Assembly (NCBI GenBank): GCA_025602915.1
Contig: JAHLJZ010000011.1
Span: 248,001 to 312,000, forward strand
Reading direction: 5' to 3'
From: Paraphysoderma sedebokerense
Taxonomy: Eukaryota; Blastocladiomycota; Physodermatomycetes; Physodermatales; Physodermataceae
DNA: 64,000 nt
The notes under the pieces were generated by a model. It saw nothing but the letters and a program-made list of their open reading frames with translations. It was not told the DNA's origin and did no database searches. This document shows, in pieces, positions 1 through 11,222 of this stretch (positions are counted from its first letter, which is position 1; every line of letters begins with the position of its first letter). Made by a program: the position numbers and the translations under genes.

Positions 1-2
1 TA

Positions 3-391
3 AAACCTGAGCGTTTCAGGAAGAAAGACAGGATAAGTTATAAACATGCGTTAATGAAGGTTGACCTGACGCAAGTCAAAGCGGTATGTTTACAGTCGTT
101 CTTCTCAGGCTGCGACACCTATTCTCATTGGTGTTCTTGGCGTCTAATGTATGCTGACATTTTCAACCTCTCTAGGGCAATTGCGATCCAGTGACGTCTG
201 CACCGATCCTCAATGGCACACCGCCAGTCACTGTCACCCACGAGCTTGAGGTTGAATTTGTTAAACCGTCTGTTACACTTAAACGAGAGAAAGATAAGCA
301 ACTTAGAAAGGAGCACAATGTATATTTAGATATGGTGAATAGCTTTTTGAATACTGTGAGGTTGCTGGCAAAGAGGAGTGTGGAGGGATGA
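3..391 (+). CDS. CET1: mRNA 5'-triphosphatase, CET1-like, 3' end only
   Basis: C-terminal part of a fungal tunnel-type RNA triphosphatase, which removes the gamma phosphate from nascent mRNA in the first step of nuclear capping. Two exons are visible: 3-83 and 176-391, joined in phase 0 across a 92-nt GT-AG intron. The first holds RKKDRISYKHALMKVDLTQV, matching the family's R-x-KDR-SY...DLT-x-V strand. The second holds THELEVEF, matching the ExE strand whose two glutamates bind metal in yeast Cet1. The tail ends in a short helix, as in the family. The start and the first metal-binding motif lie left of the window. The assignment rests on remembered motifs, not a search. The family differs from the cysteine-phosphatase type used by animals and plants. 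Confidence 0.8.
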
Positions 392-993
392 ACCGGGACA
401 TGGCAGTTGGTGTTGCAGTGATATTGCGTAGTGAATTGAGGGAGAAATGTACGATGCTACAATAGAAATAGATGCAGACACAATGGACCGTGACTGATTG
501 GACGCGCAGGGAGGGAACAAAGGCAGCATTGGATTGTGGAGGGAAGGCAAGTCCCGTGACTATTCCTCTCGGGTGATGCTATTCTTATCTCTTATCACCC
601 TCACACATATACATCCCATTCCATACACTCCTTATCTCGAGAGAGTGAGCTTATAATTTATTGAACTGGCCTCTAGAGGTGTGTGTCCCTCCTCCGTCTT
701 GTGCCTTCTAACACCCCCGTCTCATTCCGTGCTAACCCTCCGATTACTCCCCTTGTCTACGCCTTTCTCTTGTCCACACTCCCCGATTTTGTGTCCTCTC
801 CCCCACAGTCTTTTTATTCTTGACTGTTCCTTTGCGCCCGTATAGATTCCTTATTATTTCAGGGTTTCATATTTAAACGTTTTTAATTATTTTTAATCGA
901 CGCACTTCCGTCTTATTCTTCCGGCGCTGCTTCTTCGACGCCATTCCGCTCCTTTTTCCAGACCTTGTTTGTCAGAAACAACAAAGTTGAATC
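392..993. other. intergenic, promoter of the amino-acid transporter
   Basis: No coding exon is seen. From about 690 to 960 the + strand is rich in C and T, as in many fungal core promoters, and carries an AT-rich patch near 870-895. The transporter start codon follows at 994. Confidence 0.5.
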
Positions 994-3802
994 ATGTCGT
1001 CGCCTAATAATATCCGTAGTAGCAGTAATGCATCATATTCTCGCTCGACAAATGCAAGCAGTATCCCAGATAGTAAAGTTACCAGACTAGAACGAGAGAA
1101 AGGAAAACAACGAGTTCAAAACGAAACCATTGATACTCCAACACTTGGAGCGTCTACTTCCCTTTTATCTTCGTCCCCTTCAAATAATCCGTATACAATA
1201 CAGCAAAGGAGATTTTCCTCTTCCCCCTTACGATCCGAAATCACCAATCCGTACTCTTCGACCTCAAATTTATCCGCATATTCTCGTCCACCTCATTTGC
1301 CTCAACGTACTCCACCAAAGGATATCATCGTTCGAAAACCTCGATTGTCATTTTCTTCAATCAACATGCAGCAGAATGGATATGGTTCTATGTCATCCCC
1401 GAGAAACGGTAATCTTAGGTTAAGTCCGAACAAAGCCTATCACGAACGCAACATATCTTCATCGGCACCCATATCATCAAATAAATTGCTAAAAACTTAT
1501 GGCAGTTTGAATTCTACTTCTTCTTTCAGTCCAGTCATCCCTACGATTGATCCAAGGCGGTCGGTGGATCTACCAAGAGATCAATTGGTGAAGATTCTAG
1601 ACAATCATCTAGTTACTAATGGGAATAAGAAGGCTGAATCAATAAGTGGATTTTCGGATATCGGGAGTTTCAGTGACGGAATTGCCGGTATGGAAAATGA
1701 TCGTGACAGTTTAGTCGAAGGGAGTGGGAGCGAAAAAGGGGACAAAATCCGATTTACAACGGAGGAAGATGTGGATTTGGAAATTGGAAGTCCGTCACAT
1801 ACTTTAATGGGAGGATTTGCTGTGAGAGATGTCTACAAATGGAAAGAAAAAGGTATATTGAATATTTTTCTTTATTTCGAAATTTCGTTCGTCGCCATCA
1901 ACAAAATTTTCATCGCTGCTCCTTTACTAAATTTGATTCTTGTAGATGAGGTAAATCGAAAACTTCAGCATCGACGATCCAAATCAGAGACGCATTTATC
2001 GGATCTTGCGGACGATGCTAAATCCACACATTCCAGTGCTCGAGAAATCAGGCAGCCGGGTGGATTTCGCAGATTTTTCGTCAAGACAAAAGCCGAGAAG
2101 GAAGGGAAACCGACCCCTCCCCTCACCCGAACATTCATCGACTTTCTTGCTTTATACGGAAACTTCGCAGGGGAATGGGTATGGGATGCCGAAGAAGTAC
2201 AAGAATGGGGTGACATGGATCATTTGAGTCCTATCCGGGAAGAATATCAGGATGAAGAACTCGCTATATCGTATAATGGTGGCGGAAGTGAACAGACTCC
2301 TCTTCTTGGATCTCCGCGAAGTCCATTGTCACCGTCGAGTCCTCGCAGAGCATCACATATTCAAGGGACTGCCGGTGATCGTAAAGTCTTTCTGTTATTG
2401 ATCAAAGCCTTCATTGGCACTGGTGTTTTGTTCCTCCCGAGCGCTTTCAAGGATGGCGGCTTGACGTTCTCCACTGTTGTGATGGTTTTGATTGCAGTAT
2501 TGACGGTGCATGGAATGTTGTTGCTGTTTGAAACCCACAAAACCATACCAGGGTCCTTCGGCGATATTGCCGAAAGGTGCTATGGGCGGAAAATGAGATT
2601 GCTTGTGCTGGCGAGTATCACATTGAGTCAAGTACGTATCATCCTCAGTTTGTCTCAGACACATGTAGGCTTCATCTAATTCTTTATTACTAGACCGGGT
2701 TCTGTATGGCTTATATAATTTTTGTTGCACAAAATGCACAATCCGTTGTCGCCCATTTATCGAACTGTCGCTACAACCTTCCATTACATTATTTCATCCT
2801 CTTACAACTTATCCTGTACCTTCCTCTCGCGCTCGTACGGAAAATCAAACATTTCGCTATCACAAGTTTAATTGCTGATGTGTTTATTTTGGGCGGATTA
2901 TGTGTTATTGGATATTACGATGTCGATAGAATTGTGACAATGGGTATGCAAAGAGTGGAACATATCGGAAAAGGTATCGCTGTTTACTTAGGAACAGCTT
3001 GTTATACTTTCGAAGGAATTTGCTTGACACTGCCGATTGGTATGTTCTTTTACAGTTTTCACTATTGCTGCGTAATTTTTATTGACCATTGGTTTCTTCA
3101 TTGAAAACAGCACAAAGCATGAAAAACCCATCCCATTTCCCACGAATTCTTTCGTTCACCATGGCACTCACCACCTCAATTTACATTCTCATCGCATCCC
3201 TCAGCTACCTCGCCTATGGCCCTCAACTCCGCACGATTGTCCTTTTGAATCTCCCAGCATCCCCAGTCACCACGACCACACATATTTTATACATTCTTGC
3301 AATCATGTTCACATGGCCGCTTGTCTTGTTCCCCGCAACAAGGATTTTGGAAAATGCAGTGTTCCCTGCTGTTAGCGGGAAAAATGATCCGTGGCAAAAG
3401 TGGCAAAAGAATTTTCTGAGATCATGTTTGGTTTGTGTACTTGCAGTAGGAGCCTGGGGAGGGTCTAGAAGTCTGAGTAAATTTGTCAGTTTAATAGGAT
3501 CATTTGGTATTTACTTTTGTGATACTTTTATGTTTCCTATTCTCTTTTTCTAACCTCATATAATTTTCCCTACCCCAGCGTGCATTCCCCTCTCATTTAT
3601 TTATCCAGCGTTATTTCACTACAAAGCATCAGCTGTGACATTGCGTCAAAAAGTATCAGATATTCTTCTTTTCATCTTTGGTGTCGTTTCGATGTTATAT
3701 GTAACATACGTAACCATTAACACATGGGGCGTTGAAGAAGGTGGACTCGATGGAGACATGTGTGTCGGTGTAGGTCATCCCAGTGGTTCGACTGGTATAT
3801 AA
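994..3802 (+). CDS. vacuolar amino-acid transporter, AVT3/SLC36-like
   Basis: An amino acid/auxin permease (Aa_trans family) of about 836 residues, expected to move neutral amino acids across the vacuolar membrane. Exons: 994-1852, 1946-2631, 2694-3039, 3111-3506 and 3579-3802. All junctions keep frame. The first intron is 93 nt and open in frame, so a read-through reading would add 31 odd residues. The first ~460 residues are Ser/Asn-rich and hydrophilic, as in fungal AVT3 proteins. The membrane part begins at FLLLIKAFIGTGVLFLPSAF, the typical first helix of the family, followed by about ten more hydrophobic segments. The upstream ATG at 994 is the first in frame. The family is sure; the exact AVT subgroup and substrate are inferred. 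Confidence 0.9.
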
Positions 3803-4286
3803 CCTTGTTTATTGAGTAACGGAATGGAAATGACGCGGATTAACTGTATTCATAGTAATGGTTGGTTAGGTGGTTGAGATAATACGTTTTTTTTATTATT
3901 TGTAATATACGACGTTAGTTTGGCTTTCTTTTTCATCTATGGCAATTTGCAAGGCTTTCTGTACAGCATGGTATAAACATCAAGTTGCTTGTTATTCATT
4001 GTGTCGCCGCGCATTAATGTGAATATTGACCGGCGCCAGAAAATCCCAAGAGAATTAATCGTGTACTTTAATGCTCATGATAATATTATTGACATGACAA
4101 AATTGAAATTCAATCCATCGGATTTGATTTATCTACGAGTTACCATTGTCACCAAATAAAATAATGATTATGAATAAAAAATTAATGAAAACAATAGTTT
4201 TGGTTGATTCAAAATTTGATATCCCTATGTACTTCTCGATAGAGTTCATCCATTCTTTAACTCTCTTTGTCGCTACCACCACGCAG
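3803..4286. other. tail-to-tail intergenic spacer
   Basis: AT-rich spacer between two 3' ends. Several AATAAA-like strings near 4155-4190 could serve polyadenylation. No ORF or repeat is seen. Confidence 0.5.
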
Positions 4287-5950
4287 TCATTCATTCTGAC
4301 GACCCTTCTCCATAGTCAATAACACTTCGTCTTTTCCTATTTCGTTTGTTCTTGTAGGACTTGCATTCCTACTGCTCTCATTATCTTGAGTCTTTACACG
4401 GTGAAAAGGTATAGATGATGAGCCTTGTAACTGTTTGGATCGGTCGTGATCAATTTTTGCTTTAGTGTATAATATTCCAGCGATGAAACCTAAATTATCA
4501 GTACAATAGAGGAAGGATAACTTATAATTTAGTATTTCGGAGTATAAAATATAGAGGCCCGATTGAAAAGAGTGTGCCGCAAAAATTGAATGACCCTTAC
4601 CGAGTAATATCGAGGAAACGTTACCCGCTGTTGCTGGTACGTTGAAAAATACGAGACCTGCAACTGAAATTGGCAATTTATTCAATGCACCCACCATACT
4701 ACAGCCAATGTTCCCGGTATAGCAATCATAGTAAGACCGAGTAGCGTTAGATATTATTCGAGAGTATCAATTTAATTAGGAGTGGGAAGCAAACCTGTAA
4801 GTGGTTGAGTTTACCACACGCATGCACCAAGCTGAGGCATAGGAAATGTAAAAAGCCGCGAAACCGGAGAATATTGTTGCACGAATGAACGTTGAAGCGA
4901 CCGATCCTTCCTGATCTCTGTCACCATCGAAAACAAAAAGTAAAATTACGAGATTAGTAGAAGAATCAACGATGAGTCAATCCAACAATGATATACCTTG
5001 CATCATTAAACTTATCCCACTGATCCATCCACGGGGCCATCAATAAAAACATCGGGGCCGTGAGTGAATTATTATAGTAGACTGTATCAAAATCTTTGAA
5101 ATTCATTCTTTTGATCACTTTCCTCATGTGCAGCACAAAGCCCGCAGACGAAAGACAATTCAGGATGACCCAAGCGTAACCGACTGCTGTGAAGTTCACG
5201 TCTGTGTTTGCCGCAACAATTGATGAAACTACCATGACCATGAACGAAACCAACATAGCCCTTGTGACGGCATTTCCGTACAAAAATCTATCGCCATATG
5301 CAATGAGGATAATCGTAAGGTTTTTGAAAATTGTAAAGATTGGAATGTCGAGATATTCAAGACTAATGATGAAACCATAAGTGTTAGACAAATAAATCAA
5401 AGGTTAAAGGTACTGCAGCTTTAATATTACTACCTCTTGGCCCCAGTAAATAACATCAATGCCATCAGAAATGACACAGAAAACCCTAAAACAACCCCAA
5501 ACGTAATACGTCAGCTATTGGCATCACTTCTGTATTTGGTGTTTCGAAATAATCATGAAACTGTAAAGTGTACATTGCTTAGCTCCCTTTAAATCTGTCC
5601 GCTTGAATTTGACCCAACCTAAAAGTCCAAATATTTCCAATAGTACGACACTCGACACACTCTAGATGCGTTCGCCGATGTTAATTCAACAGATCGTATA
5701 GAGAATGAATTTGGCCGGAATCATGGGAAAACAAGATATGAATGTTAGTTCCACACGACGACAATTTTTGGTTGTATTAGAATGGTATAAATGACCAAAC
5801 CTGCACCGAGAGAACGAAAAATGTCATTCTGAAAGGGTATCCCGATAGCACCGATTTGTTCACGACAGTCATCAATATCGATGCTGCGCAATAGGCTAAT
5901 ATCGGCGGTATCCATGCCTTTGTGAATGTATCGTCGTGTCGGTGAGGCAT
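4287..5950 (-). CDS. VRG4: GDP-mannose transporter
   Basis: A Golgi nucleotide-sugar transporter that supplies GDP-mannose for glycoprotein and cell-wall mannan synthesis, about 359 residues. Exons (reverse strand): 5950-5801, 5661-5574, 5485-5434, 5362-4997, 4917-4795, 4698-4601 and 4489-4287, all in phase. Family hallmarks seen: the N-terminal helix with NKSVLSGY, the segment DIPIFTIFKNLTIILIAYG, the YYNN motif, and SMVGALNKLPIS, whose GALNK box contacts the nucleotide in Vrg4. The start is the first ATG; an upstream TTG would add five residues and is unlikely. The gene is divergent from the Mei2-like gene at 6326 and shares with it a promoter holding a paired CACGTG inverted repeat. Confidence 0.93.
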
Positions 5951-6051
5951 CCTTCTATCTTCCAATCGCTTTTATATCTTAATATTGAAAGACTCTTGTA
6001 CCTCTTTCCGGCCTTGAGCCGAATATCGATAGCGGACCACGAATTTGCATG

Positions 6052-6079
6052 TCACGTGTTACACACATGTAACACGTGA
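6052..6079. promoter_or_regulatory. perfect 12-bp inverted repeat with two CACGTG boxes
   Basis: The arms TCACGTGTTACA (6052-6063) and TGTAACACGTGA (6068-6079) are exact reverse complements around a 4-nt spacer. Each arm holds a palindromic CACGTG E-box of the kind bound by bHLH factors such as Cbf1 or Pho4. The repeat sits 102 bp upstream of the GDP-mannose transporter ATG and 247 bp upstream of the Mei2-like ATG, so it may serve both genes. The factor is not known. Confidence 0.65.
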
Positions 6080-6325
6080 TGTGTGCTGCGCTGATTTACC
6101 GTCGGAACAGAAAAAACCATAACAAACTGCCATTCATTCTCTCAAAAAAACCCAAACTTCGAAGTACCCATCCACCATTGTCACTGCCCCTCAAATTTGC
6201 ATATTTGAGCCCCAAGTTTTGTGTCCCCTCATCTTGCACCATCCATTTCTCATCCCACAACTCGTACAACGAATCCAAAAAGACCATCTGAGTACATCCT
6301 ATTCTATTAAGGCCAGATTCACATT

Positions 6326-8544
6326 ATGAACAGAAGTGATAGATCTGATAGGCACCATCCATATTCTGCTAGAGGAAAACCCGGAGGTTCCGGTGGGCGA
6401 GGGAGAGGGAGAGGGGGACCCGGAGGCGGACGAGGAAGAGGTCGCTATAGCAATGACTCCAGTTCAGGCCAAATGAGAAGCTATAACTCCCGCGGTGCAA
6501 ACCCATCTGACGATGATTTAGGTATGTGTGCCATGATTTTCTGCAGGAGCATAACAAAATATGGTAGCTTTATGCCATTCTGGGAAGCGCCACCGTCGTA
6601 AATCGTTTTGAGTGGTTGATAGTCGCAAACCGCCACTTCCATCAGTATCCCCATTGACTGAAAGTACCCGATTACTATACATGTAGCCGATCCAAGAATG
6701 AGTCGTGAGCGCCCGTCCCGTACATTGTTCGTCAGAAATGTTCCATTTTCAGTTCCAAACGAGCAACTCGAAGCCATGTTCTCCAAGTACGGAGAGTTAC
6801 GTGAGCTTTTTAGCCTTGTTGAAAACAGAGGAATAGCCTTCGTCACCTATGTGAGTATTAAAATATACTACCTTTAACTGAATGACCATCAATGGCGTAC
6901 TTTCAAGTGCCTCGTCAGATTCAGTCTGCTTGGATTTACCGAATTGTAAATGCTATTTGCTATCCTCTGCTCACCATCAATCCACTTCGTGCCATGTCAC
7001 TTCACTACTAATACAGTACGATATCAGAAATGCCGAAGAAGCTAAGGAAGGAACTCATAATACTGAAATTGAAGGTCGTCAGGTATTGTCTCTAAATTGC
7101 AACCTTCACTTAAAACTTAACCCTATCCTCACATGAAAATCCAAGATCGATGTCCATTACTCATTGCCCAGAGATACAGTAAGTCCAACATCTAAATGTG
7201 ACGAAACCAAAAATCAGGTATGAAAATGCATTTTGAGATAGCAGTGTTACAACTGATTCCAATTGACATCAACTGTCGCGCAGGGTACACTTTTCGTTGT
7301 TTCCAGAGGAGGAAATAAGATATTCTCTGTTGAAGACATTCAACACATGTTTGAAAAATATGGTCAGGTGGCTTATGTCCGCCCTCTGAGGGACCTTACA
7401 GAGTAAGAAAGTTTTTTTGTGAAAGTCATGTTCACGTTAAGCTCTAGCCACCGCTTTCGTTGCGTCCTAACTCAAAATTTGTTCCAAAGTCAAAAGTTCG
7501 TCGAATTCTATGATAGCCGATCTTGCGTTCGAGCGGTGAATGATCTGCACGGTAAAATGGTTGACGGCGTCAACTTTGAAGTTGAATATGCCTGGGATAA
7601 AAGCACAAAGTTTGTACCTGCTGCTTGATTGTGATGAACTGTTCTGATCTAACCAGTTTGATGGTTGGCGTATTAGAGAATCTGTGTACCTCGGCCGAAA
7701 AGCAGGTGATCGATACGACGAAAAACCTGGTGGTCGGGGACGAAGAACAAGGTATGACGACCGGTCTGACGATAGGTATGGCGACAGAGACCACGATGAT
7801 CGTCGATACTCCAGAGGTTCGGTTATCTTTCTCCCGCAGTTCTTTGGTAATGGGCGGACGGCACTAACTACGCCCGTCCTTTAGATACTGGCAATAATCC
7901 TGGGCCGCAAGGTTATCAAATGCCATTGCAACTTGCAGCACAACAAGCTCAGCAGGTATTGCGCGATATTTAATCATCTCTAGATTTGTTATTTCGCCTA
8001 GTTAGTAATGATCTTCTCTATTTAGATGTTGGCATTGGCGTCACAAGGGCAACTCGGTCAATTACCTTTACCACAACAACCACAGCAGCAAGCTGCACCT
8101 GGTCTACCACAACTTGCCGGTCAATTAAATTCCTTACTTGGCCAAAATCCTTTGGCCAGTTTGAGTTTATTACAACTCCTGCAGGTATAGTGAAAATAGT
8201 CGTCGTTTTTTACATAATGTGCAGTATCTAATTCTTGTCTCTTGAAACTATTCGCCCCTTACTGGCAGCAGCAACAACAGCAGCAGCAACCACAACAAGT
8301 TCAGCCACCCCCTCCCTTACCAACCCCAGCACCAATCCCATCATCACTTCCATCCCATGCACAACCAACAAACGCAAACATGAACGCGGTGCAACAATTG
8401 CAAAGCATCACTGCACTTTTGAGTCAAGCCCAGAGTGCCCAACCATCACAGCCGGCGCCCAGAGATCCAAGAAGTAGTCAACCTAATGCAAATGGACAAA
8501 TGAGGAACAATTTCTACCCTGGACAGCAACAGTATTACAAATGA
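6326..8544 (+). CDS. Mei2-like RNA-binding protein with two RRMs and a Gln-rich tail
   Basis: Predicted protein of about 468 residues. Exons: 6326-6521, 6687-6850, 7017-7082, 7146-7217, 7284-7402, 7490-7613, 7657-7816, 7885-7955, 8026-8184 and 8269-8544. It starts with an RGG-rich stretch. RRM1 (about 70-150) has LFVRNV and a YDIRNAEEAK segment, and RRM2 (about 170-250) has GTLFVVS and KFVEFYDSRS. Both match the first two RRMs of Mei2-type proteins, including the inter-RRM linker ending NQGTL. Then come an Arg/Asp/Tyr-rich segment and a Gln/Pro-rich tail with a poly-Q run at the last exon. The C-terminal Mei2 RRM, which binds meiRNA in fission yeast, is absent. A role in mRNA binding is likely; a meiotic role is not shown. 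Confidence 0.8.
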
Positions 8545-9870
8545 ATTGATGCAAGGTGGCGATTGAATAAGGAATTTTGGTTTAGTTGGCACGCCGTGGA
8601 AGCAAACAAATTTATAGCACAATTGTGAGTAGAGTAAAACAGCATGATGATGTATAATCTTGAAATAGTTATTGAGTTCCATTTCATAATAGCAGATTGA
8701 TAAATGATGCAAATTTTGTTTTGAATCTTGCGGCGAAACCACTTCAATCTTGCATGTTGGATTCAAAGCACATTGAATGGCAAACTTGTACATTTCAGAG
8801 TCGCGTAATTATCGCCCCACCTTTTGCACGACAACATGTAGTGCAATCGACAATTGCAGACACAACGATGCTTTTGATCGGTTCCGATTAAACCCTTTAC
8901 GACTGGCAGCAGTGGGCCCTATGTCCGAATAGCCTCACAGATTGTTCTAGAGTAGAAGCCCAGGACCTTCAGCAGCTGATTAAGGATCGAGTTCCGTTAG
9001 CAAATCTTGCAACATTTCCACTTTGCGCCGCAGGATCCATTGCGAATATTCAAATTGATGAAGCAAGGACTTAGTGATAGCGATTCGGACGGAACGACAT
9101 TGATTAATCTCAGAAAAATCATTCTCTTCATATCATTTTAATGTAGTGACATTAGAAATTGCCTCGACTGGATTGGAGTGTGTAGTGATGATATTTGGGC
9201 ATCTTCCCATATCACTCGAATGAAAAACACCGATATATCATTGCCTTCTTTGTTCACACATAGCACCAATATTCAACTGAAATCTCACAAATGCCGAGTT
9301 CTTTGTTAGAAATTTATCTTAATACCCCGGCACGAAACAAACAGTAAACATTTCGGCCTGGCAGTTCAGCCCGCAACGCCTGCTCGTTCACACGAAACCG
9401 CAATAAATAGAGGGGCGGTCGCTCTGGAGCAACTCATACTTACCTTGCTGGAGCATTAGATGATCAAGCAGGTCTAATGCTGGTTGGTGGATGTGGACAT
9501 GGCACACTCTGCTCAGTGTCCGCCTGCCCGATCTCTCATTACTGGGAGAATCGACAGCGTAATTTTTGGTAGTGGGAGGTACTAGCGCCAGTCGCTGGCC
9601 TCCTGTCTCATCCTCCCCACCTCCGTCTCTTGCTACTTTATTTTCATATTTATCCATTCATAACGCCAGCGTTGAATCAGAAGTATATGTATCAGTAAAG
9701 TCACACTTATCCATTTCCGCAAAGAGTGAGAGGTAGCGAAAGACAAACTGTCCATTGAAATGATTGTCTAAAAATCACGATCTTTTATTTGGCATCGTCG
9801 CAAACATTGTGTTACAGTGCGCTGAAGTATGATTACAAGATAGAAAAATCAACGCTAGAATATGCGTTAT
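8545..9870. other. 1.3-kb intergenic region, possible exon fragments
   Basis: No complete gene is supported. A + strand frame open from about 8891 to 9074 (no ATG) encodes a coherent stretch containing DLQQLIKDRVPLANLATFP and stops at TAG. A reverse-strand ATG at 9657 opens a ~75-codon frame that runs to a possible donor (GTAAGT) at about 9443. Neither could be joined to other exons. They may be pieces of short or decayed genes, or chance. Confidence 0.3.
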
Positions 9871-10977
9871 TTACACACCAAACACAGCACCTAAGTCTAC
9901 ATTATCCTTCAAGTCTCCACTGTCGCTCCATAGCTCCACCCAGTGGCCTTGGACATCCCTGACTTGTCTGATATAGCAACTAAGCCAAGGTATGACTGTT
10001 CGATTACTTTCTCTTGCGTAATAGTCATAGTCAAAATCTAAGCTTTCAGGCGCGATATCAAACGATATAGGCGAAACTTCTCCACGGCGGATCGAATATT
10101 CGTAAGATTTGAGATGCCATGTACGGGACGGAGTAGGATCGTATGGCGCTTTCACAGAAGTAGATGGGTAGAGCTTGGCTGAAAATCCGCAATAGGGGGT
10201 GGCGGTTAACAGTGACTTGAGAGAGGAGAGGTACGAAATTGAAGCGGGCGATGTAGATGATGATGTAGTTGTAGTGGGGCCCGTTATATGAATATAATAG
10301 AAGCCGCGGGATAGAGGGGAAGTGATGGACGAAATTGCGAGGTAAATGGAGGAAGGAAGCTGAAGCATTGATTCGAAAGGATAAAATCTCAACTCTGGTT
10401 CATTGCTGCCATCAACAATGTCATTCGATATCGCATACTTCGACTGTGATAACGTCAGATCGGTTAAGTTGGACCTCACAAGAACAACTACTTCCATTTC
10501 ACCACAAGTAACTAAGCTACTTCGTCTATTCCAAACACACTTTCCGACCACGACAAATTGAGCATTTTCGTGGGGTTCTATTAAGCCGCCGACAGATTCG
10601 ATGCCTGGTTTTATAATTTTTTTAGGAACCGGCATCATTTTCACTATCATCCACCGAACGACCATGCCAAATCCGATGTCACGTTCAAGCTCTTCGTCGT
10701 CGGCGATAGAGCGGGATTGCTTCAAATAGTGAAAGGCAGAATTAGAAAGATTTAGATAATCTGGACAGCACGTTTTTGAAGCTATGCAGTCACTAGAATA
10801 GGAACATAATTTAGACTGATCTGTTTGCATTGGCCAAGCTGACCGGCCTCGAAAAATCGAAGTCAGGACGAATAAGACCACGGCCAAAAGGCAGAGGGAC
10901 ACCGCAACCACTGCAGGGCGACGGAGTGCTTTTTGTGTCGGTTTCTCTTCGGTTAGCAACTCATAACGCCCCGACAT
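9871..10977 (-). CDS. orphan type II membrane protein with Cys motif
   Basis: A single open frame of 368 residues with no intron seen. I do not recognise the family. Residues 1-20 are basic and cytosolic-looking. About 21-44 form one strong transmembrane helix (VVAVSLCLLAVVLFVLTSIF). The rest should lie in the lumen or outside. Just after the helix comes CSYSSDCIASKTCC, a Cys-x5-Cys-x5-CC spacing like small disulfide folds. There are at least three N-glycosylation sequons (NLS, NLT, NRT), a Ser/Thr run near 240 and an acidic Tyr-rich stretch near 315. The chosen ATG at 10977 is preceded in frame by a non-ATG extension that I left out. It lies tail-to-tail with the Mei2-like gene and 245 bp downstream of ADI1 on the same strand. 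Confidence 0.7.
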   Translation of the reverse strand: MSGRYELLTEEKPTQKALRRPAVVAVSLCLLAVVLFVLTSIFRGRSAWPMQTDQSKLCSYSSDCIASKTCCPDYLNLSNSAFHYLKQSRSIADDEELERDIGFGMVVRWMIVKMMPVPKKIIKPGIESVGGLIEPHENAQFVVVGKCVWNRRSSLVTCGEMEVVVLVRSNLTDLTLSQSKYAISNDIVDGSNEPELRFYPFESMLQLPSSIYLAISSITSPLSRGFYYIHITGPTTTTSSSTSPASISYLSSLKSLLTATPYCGFSAKLYPSTSVKAPYDPTPSRTWHLKSYEYSIRRGEVSPISFDIAPESLDFDYDYYARESNRTVIPWLSCYIRQVRDVQGHWVELWSDSGDLKDNVDLGAVFGV

Positions 10978-11222
10978 CTTTCTTGCAGGTTGAATTTTGG
11001 ATTGCCGATGACGAAGGACGGTAGTCAATTTATTCACCCACGCAGAAATCCTGATGGGCAAAAAATGATCACTCTTCCGTACGCGCCTTTCACCAGTTTG
11101 CTAGTCCAAGGATATAATAACTCATACAAAAATAACAATAGAATACTAGTATACATAAATGAAATATATCTTCTATACTGGCCAAAAATTTGTGCGCGGT
11201 CAAAGCGCTTACAGAGAAAAAT

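Noticed and set aside
1853-1945. Read-through of the first intron of the amino-acid transporter
   Set aside because: The 93-nt segment is open in frame but starts with GT, ends in TAG and encodes hydrophobic residues in a hydrophilic region; intron is the better reading. The same holds for 46214-46297 in the TMCO3-like gene.
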